The notes beneath the pieces are model-generated. The model was not told the DNA's origin and did not search any database. It worked only from the letters and a program-made list of their open reading frames with translations. 64,000 nucleotides of DNA from Toxorhynchites rutilus septentrionalis. Lineage: Eukaryota; Arthropoda; Insecta; Diptera; Culicidae. Within the stretch, counting starts at the first letter, position 1; each line of letters begins with the position of its first letter. Shown here piece after piece: positions 58,904 to 64,000 of this stretch. A program made the position numbers and the translations under genes. The stretch lies in assembly GCF_029784135.1 (NCBI RefSeq), contig NC_073746.1, positions 257,400,994 through 257,464,993 on the forward strand, read 5' to 3'.

Positions 58904-58920
58904 AAAGACATAGTTCTATG
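58904..58920. repeat. Isolated family-R palindrome variant
   Basis: GACATAGTTCTATGTC is a symmetrical variant of the family-R palindrome: both halves carry the same change (CGTAG to CATAG), so the pairing is preserved. Confidence 0.5.
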
Positions 58921-59189
58921 TCAAAAAGTGGAAAAGTTGTTGCTCGGAATCTGTTATTCCTTCGATTTGCTCATTTAGTGATGTATAGATGAGTTGTAGC
59001 CAAGTGTATTGTATGTGTCGGTTATTTCTGGAATAAGTTGTAAGAAAATCGAATTTCAAATTTTTAACTGTATTTTTTCGAGTAGAACTTCGATTGTGAT
59101 TTTCCATGTTATTTTTATGGAAATTCAGACAATTTTCAAAAGTCACGTGTAGGACATTGTAGCAGTGGATTTATTAATACTCGTCAGAA

Positions 59190-60930
59190 AAAATTGTAAG
59201 GAGTTGTATCTAGGACACGACCGCATATTTTCGACGTAGAACTACGCAATTATATTTTGCAATCCACTTGTTTACCACTAATATTCGAAGTTTTAGAATG
59301 CATGGAAATTTTTGTAATAGATTATGTTCTTCGTTACAAATAAATTTGATGAACTCCTTTTACGTTTGACATGATGCCCGGGACACCAAAATATGTGAAC
59401 GGAAGAATTGTCAAACGATCAAACGGTTCTCAAAAAAAGTTCATTCACCTCTAGTATCTGAAATGACGATTTTCCCTGGCTTCTCAGTTTAAAAGTACGT
59501 TTTAGGGAAATATATTCCGGTCTGCACAACGACAAGCGAGTGCAAAAGTACTCAACACTAGAGACGTCGGTTAATCGTTCGATTAATTCAAATAATCGAA
59601 TATCTGCAATTTTATCCGAGTAATTTTGTATCGAATAATGAAAAATCAAAATATGAATACATCGAATAATTATCACAGTAATCGCGATTAATGAAAAAGG
59701 AAACAATTTTTTTCAAAAAATACAGTGCAAAATTTAAATTTTGGTTGTCGAAATTCATCGATTATGCTAAACCACTTACGGTTGAAGCATAAAAATAATT
59801 CCCTGATGGTGGAGGAGACTGGGGAGAAGAATTCAGCGTCTGCAGGAGTAAATAGCGGAATAGAAGGATGCGATCTAATCTCCCGTACTAAAGTGGTAGT
59901 ATTCAAATTCAGAGTGCCAAGTAAAATACTAGTGGTCAATGATTCTACAAAAATACTTCTTTTGAACTAGTAGTTATAGGGACCAAGTAGAAATTTTCAA
60001 ATAAATCTGCTATTTCAACAACATTCGAAGAACAGGTAGTTTTGAACACAAAAAATTGTATGTTGGTGCAATTAAAATATTTTGCATCATTTGCATGATG
60101 TGCTCTTTTTTCAATCGCCCGCAAAAAAATCACGAAATGGTAAATTTATCAATCTACTGAATTACCATTCAAAAACTACTATTCTGCATATTCTGCATAA
60201 TTTTTTTTTATTATAAATGTCTGTTCATCTCGATTACAAGAAATAAATATTCGCTCGATTAATCGAATTCTGAAAGACAATTATTCGAATAAACCGATTA
60301 TTTGGCCCCACGATTAATCGATAATCGAAAAATTTAGACATCTCTACTTAACACCAAAAAATACCCCCGACTTGCATGTATATTTGCAGGTACATTAATT
60401 TTGAAGTTCGTGTTAGGGAAACACAATTCAGTGGGCAAAATACCCCCGACTTACATCTTTTTACAAAGCGGATTCCCCCAGGCACATTCATTTAGAAGTC
60501 TGTGTTAGGGAAACACAGCTTGGTGGAAACAAAAATACCCCCGACTTGCATGTATATTCGCAGAGCGTATTTCCTCAGGTACATCGATTTTGAAGTCTGT
60601 ATTGGGGAAACCGTAAATCGGGCCAATCAAAACTTGACAGTTAAGGCGTTTAAATAACGCTTGACATTTTACAGTTATTCAATTGTTCATCTCATGGAAA
60701 ATAATATTTTATTAATTGCGATAGACGCGTATTTCCTAAACCGTTTAGAGATTAGCGAATTGTAATGTATAGCATATCAAACAAATCTTAGAGAATTTCC
60801 GATTCGATTGGTATGCAAATCATGAGAATTCGTTCACAGTGAAAGTAGTTATTAACGTTAACTTTATTTCATAAAAACGTGACCTGTATTCTGATTTGGC
60901 ACCCTTCCTGAAAGACGTAGTTCTACGTCC
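59190..60930 (+). repeat. Family-R copy interrupted by a hAT
   Basis: It opens with AATTGTAAGGAGTTGTATC and CGACGTAGAACTACGC (59234), is split by the hAT at 59559-60346, continues with tandem units (60366-60600), and closes with AGACGTAGTTCTACGTCC near 60914. Confidence 0.75.
59559..60346 (+). mobile_element. hAT element with target duplication
   Basis: The ends TAGAGACGTCGGTTAATCG and (inverted) TAGAGATGTCTAAATTTTTC are flanked by CTCAACAC (59551-59558) and CTTAACAC (60347-60354). ATTAATCGA-type motifs repeat in both subterminal regions. The frame at 59725-59970 contains SSIMLNHLRLKHKNNSLMV, like the end of a BED zinc finger of hAT transposases. The catalytic region is absent. Confidence 0.9.
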
Positions 60931-63478
60931 AAAAACACCGATCCCCACTGAACAACAAAAGCATTGACTAAAGTCTAATGAAATGTAATACAAAAAACAT
61001 TGAGAAATAATGCTTACTCCACATCGCCAATGGCACAATAGTGATGCAATTTGTGACAATTCTATTTAGTACGAAGTACGAAGAATTTGTAGCGCTGAAA
61101 AAATGGGATACACTTTCGATTTCTCTGTGTCTGATCTAACACATTGCTTTGTACAACTATAAATTTGTTTCATAAAACAATGTTAAAATCTCAAAGTCAT
61201 CCTTGAAATTTGGTTAAATTGAACGCATATTTCCTTCTCGATGTCTGAAAATTCATTTTCACTAACTCACATCGGAATGCAAATGTGTCACAACTTTCGG
61301 CGACCCAGAACTGAATGATTTCCCTTTCTTGTGAAACTTTTCCCCGTAGTTGACCAAATTAGTCTAATTAGAAACGGAGCGAGGCAGAAGCTAATTCCAC
61401 AGCCTATTTCGGGATTTAACCTAAAATATTGGTTGAATTAATTTATCGACCCGAAGTTAGGATTTTTACCGGTTCTTGCCAACAGTCATCCCAAGGTATA
61501 ATTGAGCCAATGCGGAAATTTACTGCCACCACAACGTGTTCCAAATGAGATACCTTCATTTAAAATTCTTATTCAGCCCGAACCCCGAGGTTTGCATTTG
61601 TATACTGTCTTGCTCTTTGATGCTGCGGTTTAGATATATTAAGTGTTCACATCAAAGTGTTAGGTGCAAATTACTGACAAAATTCGGTATATTAGCAACG
61701 TTCCGCCGACTCAAATTCAATCAAAAGATTCGTGTTTTCACGCTTTTTGGTTGGTATTGTTCGATTCTGGCTCTTTGATAGACAGGTTCATTGCAGTGCC
61801 AGGGCGCTTTGGGCCACAGTTCATAAGCATAAGCCTTTTGTTGTTCACTTCTTGGGCATGAAAATTCTCTTTAGGGTCAGACTGCAGAGCTAAACGATCT
61901 CCTCCGGCAGCAGTACCAGCGGCGGCTGCGGCGTTGGCGAAGACGGCATCGGCAGCTATTGAGACAACGATGATGGGTAAGCTTCTTTTCAATCAAGAAA
62001 CGCCAAGATAGGAATCTCGGATGGATTGCTGTTGAAAAGAGCTCAAGTGCGATTGAAAGCCGGAGAAGGGGCGATTGCGTTCGAGTTGGAGTGGATCCAT
62101 TAATTATGTTTTTGTTCCGCATTTTATCAAATTCCGAACAAAGCATTTTTCAATGAAAACACATACACTTTGCCCGGTATCGGTGTTCAGAGAGAAGAGG
62201 CGCAGATGTTTATTCCTGATCCCGTTCGTTGGCTATACTTTGGAAATCTTTTAGCGGTGTGCGATTCGAAGGGTTTTTCGGGTAATGCTGCCAGCCGGTC
62301 TAGCGGGACAAAATAATATGGGAGGGGGAACATTGTTGATGGAATTGAATCTAGTCAATGAAAGCAAGTCCTCTTCAGTTTTTTTCTCTCTCCCGAACAA
62401 CATAAAATCGTCGGATATAATGATACTGGGTTCAGACATTGGGTGTATTAAATCTGCAGTCTGTCTGCTATGCATTATTATAACATTATTTGTCCTTCCT
62501 ATGTTTTTCAGTATTATCATAGAATATCTTTTTTTTTGTCCGCTGAACATTGATTTTGAATGTGATTTTATCGGGAAACATGACCTCTAATGGCCGGATA
62601 CCATTTGGCTATATATATTGGATCAAGTAAATCTATAAATGAGAAAAAAGTCAAATAAGAATGAAATATTAAAATTGGAACCAATCATCGATTCACTTCG
62701 ATCGGAATCTAGATATGTGGAACTACCGTCGATAGGAGAACGAAACATTAATATAAACATGAGATGAAACGTACCAACAGCATCATACATAAAAGAGATC
62801 TGAGAAAACATCTCCAATACTAAACAACATCGGAAGCAAATATAACATGTGATAAACAAATGAAATGATTGCTTCCCATCGGTAGTCCCATTTCGATTAA
62901 ATTTGTTCTGTTCCATTTATGGACTATATTAAACAAAATGATAACAAACAGTCCAAGAGTCATTAGCAAAAATGACAAAACCCGGTTCACACTTGTTTTT
63001 ATACATTGCCTCTCACGGGTTTTAGGCTTCCTATTTCAACTGCTGGATGCTGCGTAATCCCTGACTATAATCATCGAAAAGGCGAGATTAGTCCCGGACA
63101 CTTGAAACGGACCATGTCCCATTTGTCTTGCTGCCAGCTCGGAGTGGGGGAAGTGAGATACGTAAAGGATTCAAGCGGAAAGACGCATAAAAACTCATAA
63201 AAATAAAAACAACACACCATCAGTATCAGAGGGAAGAGAATCCCTTCTCGCTTTTATTACACCCAAACCCCAAACCGTCGAATGAATGAATCCTTTTATT
63301 TGAATTTTTCTCGGAATAAAAGAACGAAGCTTGAACACAAAATTCACCCTAGCCTGAGCTCGAACGCAAACCAACTTGAAAAACCATATGTAAACAAACC
63401 GCTTCTTCGCTGACAGAGTCGGCAATGCTCCCAGACCATTTACTGTGACACTATAGGTTCAAACGAAGTGCCGTTCAA
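60931..63478. other. Repeat-poor region upstream of a coding exon
   Basis: No mobile-element ends are recognised. A GC-rich, Ala-codon-like patch at about 61895-61975 is open on both strands and cannot be assigned. The last 300 bp before 63479 probably contain promoter or 5' UTR sequence; a CATCAGTATCAG initiator-like motif at 63218 is unsupported otherwise. Confidence 0.4.
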
Positions 63479-63602
63479 ATGTCTGGCAGCACTGCAAGAC
63501 GAGCGCAAATTAGCGATGAACTTGAAAAGGAAATCAAGCTTATCAGCAAAGAAACGACCAACATATACAGTCTGATTAATTCCACTCCAATCACTAGGGA
63601 GC
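63479..63602 (+). CDS. Probable first coding exon, unidentified host protein
   Basis: The ATG at 63479 (context TTCAAATG) is the first in frame after a stop at 63446-63448. It opens 41 codons: MSGSTARRAQISDELEKEIK, then LISKETTNIYSLINSTPITR and E. The frame ends in a split codon at a consensus donor, GAGC|GTGAGTAAAG (63603). Codon use and the hydrophilic helical sequence differ sharply from the chance frames nearby. The remaining exons lie beyond 64000. I do not recognise the protein family; nothing indicates a signal peptide or membrane segment. Confidence 0.65.
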
Positions 63603-64000
63603 GTGAGTAAAGCGTTCTAAAAATAAACCCACATTTTTTTTTGTATTCATTCTGTTTCTTCGCTTCTGTTTACCCACCTTCTTCTCTCTAACTTGGTTTG
63701 TGATTCTCTACATTGACCACCAGCGGCAGCGATGATGGAATGGGTGCAGCATTCCAGTGATACCAGAATGATCAGTTTTTCCCTGTTTCCCTGAATTTGT
63801 GAGTTTAATAACAACTGAAAGAAAAGTTGATGGGTCTGAGCCTATTGGCACGGACGGGATCTTGACATAGGACTGTGATTGTGTGTAGTAATTGCATTTG
63901 AATTGAGTTTCTCATTGTTCAAAATCTGTATTTTTTTCTCTTTTGATACATCAAATGGATGCCCTGGAAAAACCGTTTCCTGTATGTACTTGTATCCTTC
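63603..64000 (+). other. Probable start of the first coding intron
   Basis: This begins GTGAGTAAAG and has no further open stretch that could be placed with confidence. No acceptor is called. Confidence 0.45.

Noticed and set aside
61738..61992. 84-codon minus-strand frame with an Ala-rich segment
   Set aside because: GCN-type low complexity is open on both strands and no start or splice context supports either.

Overview
The window looks like repeat-rich, AT-rich nuclear DNA of a dipteran insect, most likely a mosquito with a large genome. The evidence is three canonical eukaryotic tRNA genes with oligo-T terminators, spliced-looking coding exons with GT donors, and two elements of the DD37E class (ITmD37E, a group described from mosquitoes). 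A DD41D (rosa-like) transposase, tRNA-derived SINEs and very many mariner, Tc1, pogo/Tigger and hAT remnants also fit. No prokaryotic or viral gene arrangement was found. I cannot name the species.

Host genes are sparse. The strongest protein-coding piece is a probable first coding exon at 63479-63602 (+), which ends at a consensus donor and continues out of the window. A weaker internal-exon candidate with coiled-coil character lies at 7149-7290 (+), and a short open stretch near 6310-6450 may or may not belong with it. RNA genes are tRNA-Pro(CGG) at 9879-9950 (-), tRNA-Glu(TTC) at 16785-16856 (+) and tRNA-Leu(CAG) at 19636-19718 (+).

Layout. 0-9 kb: a broken DD34D mariner, mariner scraps, a composite Helitron-like repeat, the candidate exon, and a pogo-like repeat split by a foldback element. 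9-21 kb: the tRNA genes among pogo-like repeats (family P), a deleted DD37E element sitting in a family-P end, paired MITEs flanking tRNA-Glu, and a Tc1 remnant. 22-26 kb: a large palindrome-bearing repeat (family R) with a promoter-like block and 110-bp tandem units. 26-28.8 kb: a GC-richer, repeat-poor island. 29.2-37.3 kb: a Tigger-like element with nested SINE and mariner, a LINE split by another element, a hAT in family R, and another mariner. 38.6-42.8 kb: family R split by a second hAT, a TIR-bounded mariner remnant, and a SINE with target-site duplication. 42.9-49.5 kb: two repeat-poor islands around a long-TIR Tc1 remnant, MITEs, family R and the DD41D transposase. 50-61 kb: a 170-bp-arm hairpin, tandem repeats, a LINE endonuclease fragment, a near-complete DD37E element, Helitron-like and SINE copies, a 775-bp foldback element, and family R split by a third hAT. 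61-64 kb: upstream region and first coding exon of a host gene.

The mobile elements share no function as a set; the interest is stratigraphy. Several insertions can be dated relative to each other because other copies of the interrupted repeat, also in this window, show the empty site. I found no convincing new gene system. The best leads are the long hairpin, the three hATs all sitting in one repeat family, and the promoter-like block in that family. All family assignments come from reading the sequence; nothing was searched against a database. Family letters used below (P, R, G, F, H) are local labels.
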